Position numbers and translations under genes: made by a program
In this document: one piece after another, positions 27,606-35,584 of the stretch
Position numbering within the stretch: the first letter of the stretch is position 1
Layout of the letters: every line of letters begins with the position of its first letter
The notes under the pieces: generated by a model
Seen by the model: the letters and a program-made list of their open reading frames with translations, nothing else
What the model was told of the DNA's origin: nothing
The model's database searches: none
From: Streptomyces pactum
GTDB lineage: Bacteria > Actinomycetota > Actinomycetes > Streptomycetales > Streptomycetaceae
Length of the DNA: 64,000 nt
Reading direction: 5' to 3'
Assembly: GCF_002005225.1 (NCBI RefSeq)
Contig: NZ_CP019724.1
Coordinates: 1,860,001-1,924,000, forward strand

Positions 27606-28145
27606 TCAAGCGGACGGCGCGACCGGGAACCGCAAGCCGAGCCACTGCTCGGCGTCCCAGGCTTGGAACCGCTCTACCTCGGTGAACCCCAGCTTTGCGG
27701 CGAGGCGCATCGAGCCGACGTTGGCGGTCTGGGTGGCGAGCACCACCGGCTCGCCGGGAAGGACGCCGTCGAACCAATCGAGTGCCGCCGTGCACGCCTC
27801 GGCGGCATACCCGAATCCCCACGCCCGTGGCAGGAACAGGTAACCGAGATCAACCTTCCCCGCAGCAGCCGGACGAAGATGCTCCGTTGCCCTCCTGAGC
27901 AAGATCTGGCCGATCATCGCCCCGTCGAGATCAACGACGAAACTCCCCGGCCACCGCTCGGGCACCCCGGGTATCTCGCGCTCAAGCGCGTCACCCGGCC
28001 GGGGGCCGCCGAGATAGGTGTGCACCTCTGGCGACGCCAGCAGCTCGATAAACGCCGTACGGTCCCGGGCCTCGGGCTCTCGGAGCACGAGCCGCTCAGT
28101 CTTGATCGGGGCAGGCGGCCAGGCGTCGGATCCGAATTCGGTCAT
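27606..28145 (-). CDS. GNAT-family N-acetyltransferase (RimJ/RimL-like)
   Basis: A 179-residue acetyltransferase that would transfer acetyl from acetyl-CoA to an amine, perhaps a protein N-terminus or small molecule. It has the RimJ/RimL start (IKTERLVLREPEARD), the acetyl-CoA loop region (LPRAWGFGYAAEACTAAL, a variant of R-x-x-G-x-G/A) and the late TANVGSMRLAAKLGF motif. The ATG at MTEFGSDAW was chosen. It sits between an IS fragment and a gene fragment, so it may be acquired DNA. Confidence 0.88.
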   Translation of the reverse strand: MTEFGSDAWPPAPIKTERLVLREPEARDRTAFIELLASPEVHTYLGGPRPGDALEREIPGVPERWPGSFVVDLDGAMIGQILLRRATEHLRPAAAGKVDLGYLFLPRAWGFGYAAEACTAALDWFDGVLPGEPVVLATQTANVGSMRLAAKLGFTEVERFQAWDAEQWLGLRFPVAPSA

Positions 28146-28389
28146 GCCGACCAACCAATCAACAGGCTCGGCAACGATCAAGGCTCACGGACCGATCAAG
28201 CCAACGGTCCGGACCCCACACTCCAACGGGGGCCGTGCAGGCCCGTCCCGGCCCATCCGCCAGTCACAGGGGCATAGCCAAAAACCGGAGATTTCGGTAA
28301 TCGAGGGCCGCTCTTCACTCCCCATCTTCCCCAGACAGTTCAAAGACCAAGCAAGTGGGGCGAGGAGCAGCCCCGGCCGATTTCAAAGG

Positions 28390-28520
28390 CTTCCATCAGC
28401 CCTGCCGCTGGCTTTCCTCGAAGCGGCCTCCGTGGGCTACCTGAGCGATGCCGACTGGGACCTGCTCGACGAGGACTGGCTGGAGCAGGCTCTGGCCTAC
28501 TGCGCGAAACCCGGGAGTGC
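28390..28520 (+). pseudogene. C-terminal fragment of a Streptomyces protein ending in a DEDWLEQAL motif
   Basis: The frame reads LPLAFLEAASVGYLSDADWD then LLDEDWLEQALAYCAKP. This closely resembles a recurring segment of large Streptomyces proteins in which this stretch is followed by a C-P-x-K-G-x-R-G-P-L-T-like sequence. The similarity stops at AKP and there is no start upstream, so it is a scrap of a lost gene. Recognition is from memory of the motif only. The rest of 28146-28389 shows nothing else. Confidence 0.55.
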
Positions 28521-28524
28521 CCGT

Positions 28525-29151
28525 TCATCGCTCCGGTTCCTCGTGTGTGTGGGGTCGCAGGAAGCGATGGAGGATCAGGCGCAGGGTGGGGAGCTGGGCG
28601 TCCGGGGTGAAGGACGGGTCGGTGGCGGCGCTGGTGTAGAGAGCGGCGATGAGTGCCATGATCCAGGCTGCGGTGTCGTCGGGGTCCAGGGTGGGGTCGA
28701 TCTGGCCTGCTGCGGCCGAGTCGTGCAGCAGGCCGGTGATGGTGGCCCGTTCCTCATCGTTGTCACGGCTCAGCAGTGCTTCGAGTTCGGGGTCGCGGTA
28801 AGCCTGGATCATCGCCTCCATGACGAGGGCGGGGACCAGCGGCTCCGCGGCGGGGGCGGCGAGGAGGTCGACGATGTCGAGGAGGGCGGTCCACGGGTCG
28901 TCGGCGGTGCGGGCAGCGGCGAGACGCTCGGCCTTGGCGGCGCTGTCGTGCTCCTCGTCCTCGAAGACGGCGTGGAAGATCGCGCGCTTGTTGGGGAAGT
29001 AGTGGAACAGGTTGCCCGCGCTCATGCCGGCGGCCTTGCAGATCTCTGCCGTGGTGGTGCGCTCGAAACCTTTGGCGGCGAAGAGTTCGGCCGCAGTGTT
29101 GACGATGTGCCGGCGCCGTGCCTGGCGCCTGGCTGGGTCGACTGTCCTCAT
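28525..29151 (-). CDS. TetR-family transcriptional regulator
   Basis: A 208-residue repressor. The HTH is at residues ~15-60 (IVNTAAELFAAKGFERTTTAEICKAAGMSAGNLFHYFPNK), with a helical ligand domain behind it. The ATG follows GAGAGAGG; a longer version starting 59 codons upstream would run through the operator into the divergent gene and is rejected. The operator at 29202-29221 lies midway between the two divergent starts, so it probably represses itself and the neighbouring membrane protein. Confidence 0.93.
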   Translation of the reverse strand: MRTVDPARRQARRRHIVNTAAELFAAKGFERTTTAEICKAAGMSAGNLFHYFPNKRAIFHAVFEDEEHDSAAKAERLAAARTADDPWTALLDIVDLLAAPAAEPLVPALVMEAMIQAYRDPELEALLSRDNDEERATITGLLHDSAAAGQIDPTLDPDDTAAWIMALIAALYTSAATDPSFTPDAQLPTLRLILHRFLRPHTHEEPER

Positions 29152-29201
29152 CGGGGCCTCTCTCTGGTCAACTCTCGACTCTGGTCTTGGATGGGTATTG
29201 A

Positions 29202-29221
29202 TAGACTGAGCGCTCGGTCTA
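29202..29221. promoter_or_regulatory. TetR operator in a divergent promoter
   Basis: TAGACTGAGCGCTCGGTCTA is a 20-bp palindrome with one mismatched pair, centred on AGCGCT. It is 50 bp from the TetR start and 31 bp from the start of the divergent membrane-protein gene. The form is typical of TetR operators. Confidence 0.82.
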
Positions 29222-29251
29222 TTATTACGCGAGTTGGAGACGAGAGGGAAC

Positions 29252-29977
29252 ATGAACATGCGCAAGGGAGCCGGGCGGGAGTCGCAAGGAAGCCGGCTCA
29301 CCGTGCTTCGACAGCCGACTTTGAGCACTGTGTGTGTCTATTTCTTATTCATGCTGGTGGGGGCGGGTGTCGGCTGGCTGGTCGGCCTTCTGGCCGACTG
29401 GCTGGTGACGCTTCCCTGGGCACCGCTACAGGGACCGGCCGAGCTCGTTGCGTCGATCCCCGCTCCGTGGTTGCCCGCCGCGGGTTCGGTGGCTGGGCTG
29501 GCCCTTGGGCTTGTTGCTCAGCACGAGCAGTTGGTGATTCGCCTGTCGGATGACCGCGTTGTGCTCACCTGCAAGGGACGTGCGCAGGAGTTCTCACGTG
29601 ACGCCATCGCCGCAGTGCTCCGGGACGGCAAGCAACTCGTCCTGCTCGGCCACGACTGCGGCGAGCTCACCCGGCAAGAGTGTGACCTGGACGTCGGCCG
29701 CGTTGCCGGCGCATTTACCGAGCACCGTTACGTGTGGGCGGATGCCGATCCGCACAAGGATGAGTTCCGCCGCTGGGTCCCTGACACTCCTGGCCTCCCG
29801 GAGGGTGCGAACGCCATCCTCAAAGCCCGCCAGGAGTCGTTGGAGAAGAAGAGTTCCTCGGACGACGACGTTCAAGAGCTCCGGGAGGAACTGGCCCGTC
29901 TCGGCGTCGTCGTGAGAGACGAAAAGCGACGTCAGCACTGGAGGACGTTCCGGAAGTCAGGTCCGGCCGTGGAATGA
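29252..29977 (+). CDS. YqeB-like membrane protein
   Basis: A 241-residue protein with two membrane hairpins (residues ~25-50 and ~65-90), followed by a soluble domain that begins LVIRLSDDRVVLTCKGRAQEFSRDAIAAVLRDGKQ and a long charged, coiled-coil-prone C-terminus. It resembles the YqeB family of actinobacterial and Bacillus membrane proteins. The ATG with GAGAGGG upstream is preferred to the TTG six codons earlier. It is probably repressed by the divergent TetR. Molecular function unknown. Confidence 0.77.
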   Translation: MNMRKGAGRESQGSRLTVLRQPTLSTVCVYFLFMLVGAGVGWLVGLLADWLVTLPWAPLQGPAELVASIPAPWLPAAGSVAGLALGLVAQHEQLVIRLSDDRVVLTCKGRAQEFSRDAIAAVLRDGKQLVLLGHDCGELTRQECDLDVGRVAGAFTEHRYVWADADPHKDEFRRWVPDTPGLPEGANAILKARQESLEKKSSSDDDVQELREELARLGVVVRDEKRRQHWRTFRKSGPAVE

Positions 29978-30018
29978 ATGACGGTGAGATCGGCTGGACC
30001 GCGTCCCTCGGTGAAACC

Positions 30019-30062
30019 GAATCTGGTGTCACCGTGTGTGGTCGCCAGGGGCGTACCGGCTC
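30019..30062. repeat. Partial copy of the ~92-bp tail repeat (R1)
   Basis: The 3' end of the decayed recombinase-associated gene here matches only the inner half of the repeat found at 31638, 32229, 32901 and 35773 (CTGGTG, ACCGTGTGTG and GGCGTA blocks). The outer half is different, so the unit is interrupted or diverged at its end. Confidence 0.6.
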
Positions 30063-31128
30063 CAGGTTCCGCCAGCCAGTGACCAGGCGGGTGGCGGTCT
30101 TGTCGTGGTAACCGAGGGCCTTCGCGATGACGGGGCCGGGGCCTGGAGGATGAGTTGGCGGATCGCGGAGGTCCTGCCGCGCTGTGGTGGGACGCCGATC
30201 TCCCGCAGGTGGGCTTGGAGGCTGACCGGGTTCATCGGCTGGCCGGGCTGGCGTCCGGGGAAGAGCCACCGTGAGCTTCTGCTGCTGGCGTAGGGCAGGT
30301 GTCGGCAGGACTGGACGTATGCCCGCATGAGGCCGGCGACGGGCTCCGGAAGTGGGGAGGGCGGGTCTCCCAGTCGGACGGTGACGGTGGTCCCATCGTC
30401 GAAAGGGCGAGGCGGGGCATTCGACTCGTCTTCATGCACCAGCGTAGGAACGTCTGGGCCGGGCGGCGGGTGGCCGGCTTCTCGGTGTGCCAGGCGTCGA
30501 GGTCGGCCTGCTGGACGGTGGCGAGCCGTTCGGCCAGCCAGCGCTGATAGAGCAGGATTCGACGGTCGACGCGTGGCAGGACACCGCTGTCCATCAGCAA
30601 GTCACGCAGGTGGACGACGGTTCGCCAGGGTGTCTCCTGGTGCAGCCCGTCGTGGGTGAGCGGGATGCTGCCGGCGGCCAGGCCCCGGAGGAGTCGGACG
30701 ACATTGGGGTTGCGGAGCCAGATCAGGCGGCTCTTGGGCCGGTCCATCTCCAACAGGGAGGTGACCAGTGGTTGCAGCGAAGTGGCAACGTGACCTGTGC
30801 CGTCGTCGAGGAGTCGGCCGAGGGTGTTGGCGAGGGTGCAGCGTTCGCAGAGGCGTCCGCCGAGGAGAAACCCTTCGAAGCCGCAGCGGTCGCAGAAGAA
30901 GTCGCGGGTGATGCCCGCGCAGTCGCGGCAGACCGGCGTGCCGGTCGCTTCCCGGCCGGGCAGCAGTCGGTCGGCTCGGCTGCCGGGGCAGCAGCCACGG
31001 ACAAGCATGGCCCGGTTGTAGCAGGTTCGGCAGATCGGACCGTCCGACCACTCGGCGGACTTCGAGGCCCGACGGCCGCAGCGTGCGCAGTCGCGGATTA
31101 TCCACCGCTCGTACTCCTCCGGCGTCAC
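30029..31128 (-). pseudogene. Decayed recombinase-associated zinc-ribbon protein, copy 1
   Basis: The start is intact: a GTG 3 nt after the XRE stop, then a Cys-rich N-terminus with four CxxC pairs (CARCG, CRTC, CRDC, CDRC/CERC). The C-terminal part carries the phage-integrase-like pieces WLFPGRQPGQPMNP and ALGYHDKTATRL, and ends GGTWSRYAPGDHTR. Compared with the second copy, about 60 central residues are deleted after LLYQRWL, and the reading frame changes twice (near 30400 and 30160). No single frame spans it. Genes of this type stand third in a recurring tyrosine recombinase/XRE/zinc-ribbon trio in Streptomyces, which is the order seen here. Confidence 0.87.
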
Positions 31129-31131
31129 CGC

Positions 31132-31458
31132 TCACCCCTCCGGCGTCAGCCGGACCCGTGTGGGTCGCCGGGCGGCCAGGTTGATCGGCGCTTCCTCTCC
31201 GGCCGCCCGGCGGGCCGGGAGGTTCTGGGCCGAGGTGGCGATCAGGTCGGTGGGCGTGCAGTCGAGGATGTCGCAGAGGGCGGCCAGCACCGGCAGGGAC
31301 AGCCGTTCCGGCGTGCCGGAGACCAGGCGGCGGACCTGGGAGGAGGACAGCGTGATGCCGCGTTCGTTCAGGTGTGGCATCAGTTCGGCGACGGTGAACA
31401 TGCCGCGGGCGGCCATCAGCTCGCGCAGGCGCCATCGATAGCTGATCTGGCGTGGCAC
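31132..31458 (-). CDS. XRE-type helix-turn-helix protein of a recombinase trio
   Basis: A 108-residue regulator: SYRWRLRELMAARGMFTVAE, an HTH with LSSSQVRRLVSGTPERLSLPVLAALCDILDCTPTDLI, then a charged tail ending RLTPEG. This is the Cro/CI-like partner gene that normally lies between a tyrosine recombinase and the zinc-ribbon protein. The GTG at VPRQIS is the best start, but it has no strong ribosome site and the frame is open upstream. It is the only member of the local trio without visible damage. Confidence 0.8.
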   Translation of the reverse strand: MPRQISYRWRLRELMAARGMFTVAELMPHLNERGITLSSSQVRRLVSGTPERLSLPVLAALCDILDCTPTDLIATSAQNLPARRAAGEEAPINLAARRPTRVRLTPEG

Positions 31459-31465
31459 CAGGAGA

Positions 31466-31636
31466 ACCTTCCCGGCCTCGAGCGGCCTCGATGGTGGCGT
31501 CCAGAACGCGTCGCAGGGAGCGGGTGCGGAAGCCGGAGGAGACGCAGGTGTAGATCGCGGTGGTGGAGGCGTGGTCGTGGCCGACCTGCTGCTGGACGAA
31601 CAGCGGGTCGTGGCCGTCCTCATCAGATGCGACTCG
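31466..31636 (-). pseudogene. C-terminal remnant of a tyrosine recombinase
   Basis: This frame encodes DEDGHDPLFVQQQVGHDHAS then TTAIYTCVSSGFRTRSLRRV, the last ~55 residues of a phage-type integrase. It includes the GH-D motif around the third active-site residue and the catalytic tyrosine in AIYTCV. Everything upstream is missing, and the break falls within a few bases of the repeat at 31638. It is the expected first gene of the recombinase/XRE/zinc-ribbon trio. Confidence 0.8.
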
Positions 31637-31637
31637 G

Positions 31638-31727
31638 TACTGGTGGGCTCTCGTATTCAACTGTCGCGAGTTCGCCGGGGACTCCAACCGGCTCGTGACG
31701 ATGCGTGATCGCGAACGGCGTCCGGTT
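31638..31727. repeat. ~92-bp dispersed tail repeat, copy R2
   Basis: It begins TACTGGTGGGCTCTCGTATT and contains the AACTGTCGCGAGTT core. Read on the minus strand it still encodes a degenerate version of the recombinase-associated protein's C-terminus (DHASSRAGW then SPRRTRDS and a stop). It abuts the broken end of the tyrosine recombinase remnant. Confidence 0.85.
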
Positions 31728-31934
31728 TCAAGGCCGGTTGGTCTCCTTCACCGACCACTGCCAGGACCGTCGAGCAGCGGACAGGGTGCCCGCAGCGCCC
31801 CACCCTACGGCCGCACCATCGGCGGCGGAGGCTCCCGCACCCGGTGACGTACGTCCGTGAACGCCCCACCCACGACGTGTCGCCCTGCGATCATTGATCC
31901 ATCTTTGAGTGAGCGACACGAATTGAGGAGCACC

Positions 31935-32198
31935 ATGGCGTGGGCCTACGCGGAACTGGCCAAGGAAGCAGCCAAGCGCGGCGGTCCCACCGCGCTGCGC
32001 GCCTTCTACACCGGGCGGGGCATCATCATCGGCGGCGCCATCACCAGCGCCTCCATCGCGGGGACCGTCGCCTACGACAAGTGGAGCAAACGCCGCACCG
32101 CTGACGCTGCCGAAACGGCGTCCGACGCTACAACGGATACTCCGCCCGCTGGCGACACCCGGAGCGGGCAACCTGCCGATAGCTCCCGTACGGACTGA
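31935..32198 (+). CDS. Small cargo protein with one hydrophobic segment
   Basis: An 87-residue protein. MAWAYAELAKEAAKRGGPTALRAFY is amphipathic, GIIIGGAITSASIAGTVAY is a probable membrane segment, and the tail is Thr/Asp/Ala-rich. The ATG has a perfect GAGGAG 6 bases upstream. It is the only gene between repeats R2 and R3. No family recognised. Confidence 0.72.
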   Translation: MAWAYAELAKEAAKRGGPTALRAFYTGRGIIIGGAITSASIAGTVAYDKWSKRRTADAAETASDATTDTPPAGDTRSGQPADSSRTD

Positions 32199-32228
32199 CT
32201 CCTGCAGTGAGCGAACAGCTACCCAGCG

Positions 32229-32322
32229 TACTGGTGGGCTCGCGTATTTAAACTGTCGCCAGTTCTCCGAGGAGTCCGACCGACAAGTGACCCGGTGTGA
32301 TCGCCAACGACGTATCGGCATC
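32229..32322. repeat. ~92-bp dispersed tail repeat, copy R3
   Basis: It begins TACTGGTGGGCTCGCGTATT, has the AACTGTCGCCAGTT core, and ends near CGTATCGGC. The minus-strand tail reads GDHTGSLVGRTPRRTGDS, but a base insertion in the TTTAAAC stretch removes the stop. It begins 31 bp after the small cargo gene. Confidence 0.87.
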
Positions 32323-32484
32323 AGGTCGCGCCGGTCTGTGAGGCGCCGAGCGCCTCGACGAGAGCCTGGCCGCCATTGAGTACCCCCCACCAGCACTCAA
32401 CGACGGCAGCGTCGTCGACGGCTGGTCGCGCCGTTCGGCATGATGTGTCTGATGCTCCGTCTGGGGCCACTGAGGTGGGGGAAC

Positions 32485-32892
32485 GTGCGAAGAACACTGG
32501 TATTCACGATGGGTGCGATGCTGCTCGCGGCTGGATGCTCCAACGGCCAGTCCAGCAGCGCGGCCAAGACGGAGGACCCGTCGGCGGCTGCGGTCGAGGA
32601 CTCGCCGGCGCAGGGCTGCACACGCGACGTGCTTGCCGCCCTGGCGCTCAAGTGGCGGGAGGACAAGGCGCCGCTCGATCAGGATGACAAGAAGCTGCTC
32701 CAGGCGTTCATGGACGCCAACACGGTCGAGAACACCCCGCAGTACCAAATCTTTATCGACCACTACGCCGCAGGTACAGTTCCGATCGCCCTGGCCGCTG
32801 CTCAGGGCACGGACCAGGAAGAGGCCATCACGGAACAGCTCGGCACCGAAAGCGAAGGCGTCGAGGCGGACTGCGCCGCAGCCGCCGGGTAA
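32485..32892 (+). CDS. Small lipoprotein
   Basis: A 135-residue exported lipoprotein. The basic start RRTLVFTMGAMLLAAGC contains the lipobox LAAGC, so Cys-17 would be lipidated after signal peptidase II. A Ser/Ala/Asp-rich linker follows, then a helical domain with two further cysteines (GCTRDVL and EADCAAAAG) that could form a disulfide. The GTG is supported by GGGGAAC. It is the sole gene between repeats R3 and R4. Function unknown. Confidence 0.82.
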   Translation: MRRTLVFTMGAMLLAAGCSNGQSSSAAKTEDPSAAAVEDSPAQGCTRDVLAALALKWREDKAPLDQDDKKLLQAFMDANTVENTPQYQIFIDHYAAGTVPIALAAAQGTDQEEAITEQLGTESEGVEADCAAAAG

Positions 32893-32900
32893 CGGCGGTC

Positions 32901-32993
32901 TACTGGTGAGCTCGCGTATTCAACTGTCGACAGTTCCCCGAGGAACCCAGCCCACTGGTGACCGTGTGTGATCTCCAACGGCGTATCGACTCC
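32901..32993. repeat. ~92-bp dispersed tail repeat, copy R4
   Basis: The best-preserved solo copy. The core AACTGTCGACAGTT is a perfect 14-bp palindrome. The minus strand encodes YAVGDHTRSPVGW then VPRGTVDS and a stop, clearly the same tail as copy R5. It starts 8 bp after the lipoprotein stop. Confidence 0.9.
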
Positions 32994-33114
32994 GGGTGAG
33001 CTGCTTGTGCTGGTCCGGGGCCGGTGGCGTTCAGCGGCGCTCGGCGAGGACCTGCCGCCGGGGTCCTCCGGCGTCGCCGGGACCGCTTGGGCCTCGACCC
33101 CGGGCAGCCGTCAT

Positions 33115-33786
33115 TCAGCGGTACTGCTCCGGAATTTCCATCTCGTCTGAACCGTCGGAGATGTACTCCACCCCCGGGTTCGCGACCTCGGCAACGACGA
33201 TCCAGGGTCTATGCCCCTCCACTTCGCAGACCGCGTGCAGGCGCAGTTTCGCCTCCCAGTACCCGTCCACCCAGTCTCCCGGGTCTTGGAACCAGCTCGG
33301 CGGCTCGGAGTTATCCATCTGCCGGTGCACGAAGTTGCCGCGCTCCAGGCTCCGGATAATGCTCTGGCGGCCGGGCGCGGCAACCCCGTCGACCCCGGGG
33401 CTGAACCGGGCGGGCCCCCAGATCACCGACGGCAGCTCCGTACGCATAGCTTCGTCGTAATGCGGTCTGGCTGAGTGATCCCGTCCGGCCTCGTCGCGCA
33501 CGGTGATGGTGATTGTGTCGAGGTGATCCAGGCCGACCGGGCCGGCGAGTGTGGTGGTGAGCCTCAGGCGGTTGGAGCCCACGCGGATCAGGCTGAAGGT
33601 CAGCTTAGGAGTCAACTCGCGGTGCCAGCGGTCTCGTTCGATCTGCGCCACCTCTCGCGCGGTGTCAGCCGAGTCCGCAGCGGCCGCCGCCGCTTTGCGG
33701 GTCGTCCAGTACGCCATGACCGCGGCGACCACCACCCCGACCGCGGTAACAATGGCACCGAACGCCGTCCAGTCGTCAGTGTTCAT
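33115..33786 (-). CDS. Membrane-anchored beta-rich protein, cargo pair member A
   Basis: A 223-residue protein. MNTDDWTAFGAIVTAVGVVVAAVMAYW is a membrane anchor, a charged helix (DSADTAREVAQIERDRWHRE) follows, and then a beta-rich domain of ~170 residues (LTPKLTFSLIRVGSNRLRLTTTL). The layout matches the divergent neighbour 53 bp away: anchor, helix, beta domain. The two look like distant paralogues and probably share a promoter region. No family named. Confidence 0.8.
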   Translation of the reverse strand: MNTDDWTAFGAIVTAVGVVVAAVMAYWTTRKAAAAAADSADTAREVAQIERDRWHRELTPKLTFSLIRVGSNRLRLTTTLAGPVGLDHLDTITITVRDEAGRDHSARPHYDEAMRTELPSVIWGPARFSPGVDGVAAPGRQSIIRSLERGNFVHRQMDNSEPPSWFQDPGDWVDGYWEAKLRLHAVCEVEGHRPWIVVAEVANPGVEYISDGSDEMEIPEQYR

Positions 33787-33839
33787 GGCGCCGGACCGTA
33801 GCAGCAGCGGCGGCCGCACCCGGCCGCTAGGTTCTCCAC

Positions 33840-34418
33840 ATGGACTCAGGAGACTGGATCGCTCTGATCGCGGTCGTTGTGTCGGTCGGCGCCGCCTTCA
33901 TCAGCGCATGGCAGGCCCGGATCGCTCGCACATCCGCAGATGGTCAGATGGAGATGGCCAAGCGGGTGCGCCGCGAACAAAACGAGCCCTACGTCGTCGT
34001 CGACATCGAGCCCTACCAGCCAGGCTCCCCAGCCATGGTCCTGGTCATTGAGAACATAGGCCCCACAGTAGCCAGAAACGTGCGGATCAGTTGCGACCCG
34101 CCGATCATCTCAAATTGGGGCGATGACCTGACCGCAACCCTGCAACAGATCATGTCGCAGCTCATCTCAGCGCTGCCTCCCCGAAGGCGCCTCGTCTATC
34201 TCTTCGACGACCACGACCGGTGGCGTACCGACCTCCCGACCGCCTACACGTTCACTGTTCAATGCGATGGTCCTGAAGGCGCAGTGGAGGCGCTGGAGTA
34301 CATGATCGATTTCGGGTTCTGGGGGGATTCGCTGATTGGCGAGCGGCCTACCAAGCGGCTGGAGGAGGAGCTAGACAGCATCAGCACCGTGCTAGGCAAG
34401 CTGACCGACAGTTACTGA
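33840..34418 (+). CDS. Membrane-anchored protein, cargo pair member B, truncated by an IS
   Basis: The present frame is 192 residues: anchor MDSGDWIALIAVVVSVGAAFISAW, a charged helix (SADGQMEMAKRVRREQNE), then a beta domain (VVVDIEPYQPGSPAMVLVIENIG). It stops at a TGA that lies inside the left inverted repeat of the IS630-family element (34416-34418). Removing the element plus one TA restores a frame that continues to 35711, giving 233 residues, close to the 223 of its divergent partner. The current product therefore lacks its last ~41 residues and may be inactive. Confidence 0.78.
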   Translation: MDSGDWIALIAVVVSVGAAFISAWQARIARTSADGQMEMAKRVRREQNEPYVVVDIEPYQPGSPAMVLVIENIGPTVARNVRISCDPPIISNWGDDLTATLQQIMSQLISALPPRRRLVYLFDDHDRWRTDLPTAYTFTVQCDGPEGAVEALEYMIDFGFWGDSLIGERPTKRLEEELDSISTVLGKLTDSY

Positions 34419-34437
34419 CTTCGGCTCGTCAGGGTGA
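34415..34437. repeat. IS left inverted repeat
   Basis: It begins CTGACTTCGGCTCGTCAGG. It provides the premature TGA stop of the interrupted cargo gene. Confidence 0.92.
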
Positions 34438-35507
34438 GGCAGGTTCGTCGAGAGTCAGGCCGGTGCCGGCTATGAAGCCGTCGAGGGTGCCGGGCCGGTA
34501 CTGAAGGCGCTTGAGTCGGTTACGGACGAGTGCTTCGAGCCGGTCGAGCGCGACGACGGCGAGGTTGGCCAGGCTGCGTTTGATGTGTGCCCATACCCAT
34601 TCGACGGGGTTGAGGTCGGGTGAGTAGGCGGGCAGCAGGAACACTGTCAGCCATGCGCGCTCGGCGATCAACTTGCGCATGGCGTGAGAGACGTGGGTGT
34701 TGAGGCGGTCCCAGACCAGCACGATAGGTGCCTTGAGGAGCTGGTGGACGCCGTCGACGAGCGCGATGAAGTCACGCTCGCCCATGCTGCGGCGTTTGCC
34801 TCTGCCCGCCCGGTGGGCGCGCAGGCGGTGGCACAGCCGGGTACGGGAGCCGGGCCGCATGGCGATCAGTCCGGCCACCGACAGCCGCCCCGAGCGTCGC
34901 CCGCTGACGGTCACGACCGGGGTGTGCCCGCGCCGGCCCCAGGTTCGTCCCCGGGGCGGCTTCCGCGTGAACCCTGCTTCGTCCTCGAAGCAGATGTAGC
35001 CCCCGCAGGCCGCCCGGGCTCTTTTACCTCCGCCCAGGTCACCTCCTTCCACACGGTGACGGCCCTCTCGTCGCGCTCGGCGACCCGCCGTGCGGGGACC
35101 TGCGGGCTGAAGCCGAGCCGGTGCATCAGCCTCGTGGCACCGGAGACGCTGTAGGAGACGTGGAACTTCCGGCCGATCAGCGTGGCCACCCTCGCCGCGG
35201 TCCACACCTGGTCCTCCACCCAGCCGTGGGCGGCCGGGCCCTCATCGAGGTACGCAGCCAGTTTCTCCAGACAGCGCGGGGACAGCCGGCAACGGGATCC
35301 GCTCGGGCCGCGGGAGGCCAGAGCCTCATGACCACCGTCCCGCCACAGCTGGTGCCACTGGTAGGCCGATTTCAGGCTCACCCGCAGTCGCCGTGCCACC
35401 TCCGGCGGCTTGATCTCCTGCTCGAACAGCTCGGCCGCCTGCATCCGCACCGACTCCCGGCGCCGACGTCCCGCAGCGGTCAGCCCGCCCCCATCCGCAT
35501 ATCTCAC
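34429..35507 (-). CDS. IS630-family transposase, read through by a -1 frameshift
   Basis: Two frames overlap between 35205 and 34911. The first (GTG at 35507) gives the HTH part (PPEVARRLRVSLKSAYQWHQ) and runs to WAEVK. The second gives the DDE domain: YICFEDEAGF, WGRRGHTPVV, IVLVWDRLNTH and NPVEWVWAHIK, holding the three acidic residues. A -1 slip on AAAA (minus strand, 35025-35022) after ~162 codons joins them as VK-RARAACGGYICFEDEAG, for a product of ~359 residues, the usual family length. Programmed slippage is likely, but a simple mutation cannot be excluded. Confidence 0.86.
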
Positions 35508-35559
35508 ACACCACGGAATACAGCCACCGCTCCAGACCCATCAGGGACTTCGCAAAGAT

Positions 35560-35582
35560 TCACCCTGGCGAGCCGAAGTCAG
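35560..35582. repeat. IS right inverted repeat
   Basis: Reverse complement of the left repeat except for one base (C for T at position 15), followed directly by TA. Confidence 0.92.
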
Positions 35583-35584
35583 TA

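Larger units (their letters stand above)
34415..35582. mobile_element. Complete IS630-family insertion sequence (1168 bp)
   Basis: 23-bp terminal inverted repeats (34415-34437 and 35560-35582, starting CTGACTTCGGCTCG) differ at one position. The element is flanked by TA on both sides (34413-34414 and 35583-35584), the target duplication of the IS630/Tc1 superfamily. Both the DNA-binding and DDE reading frames are present. It lies inside a cargo gene. A 275-bp internal fragment of a close relative sits at 27249-27522, so the family has moved in this genome more than once. Confidence 0.94.
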
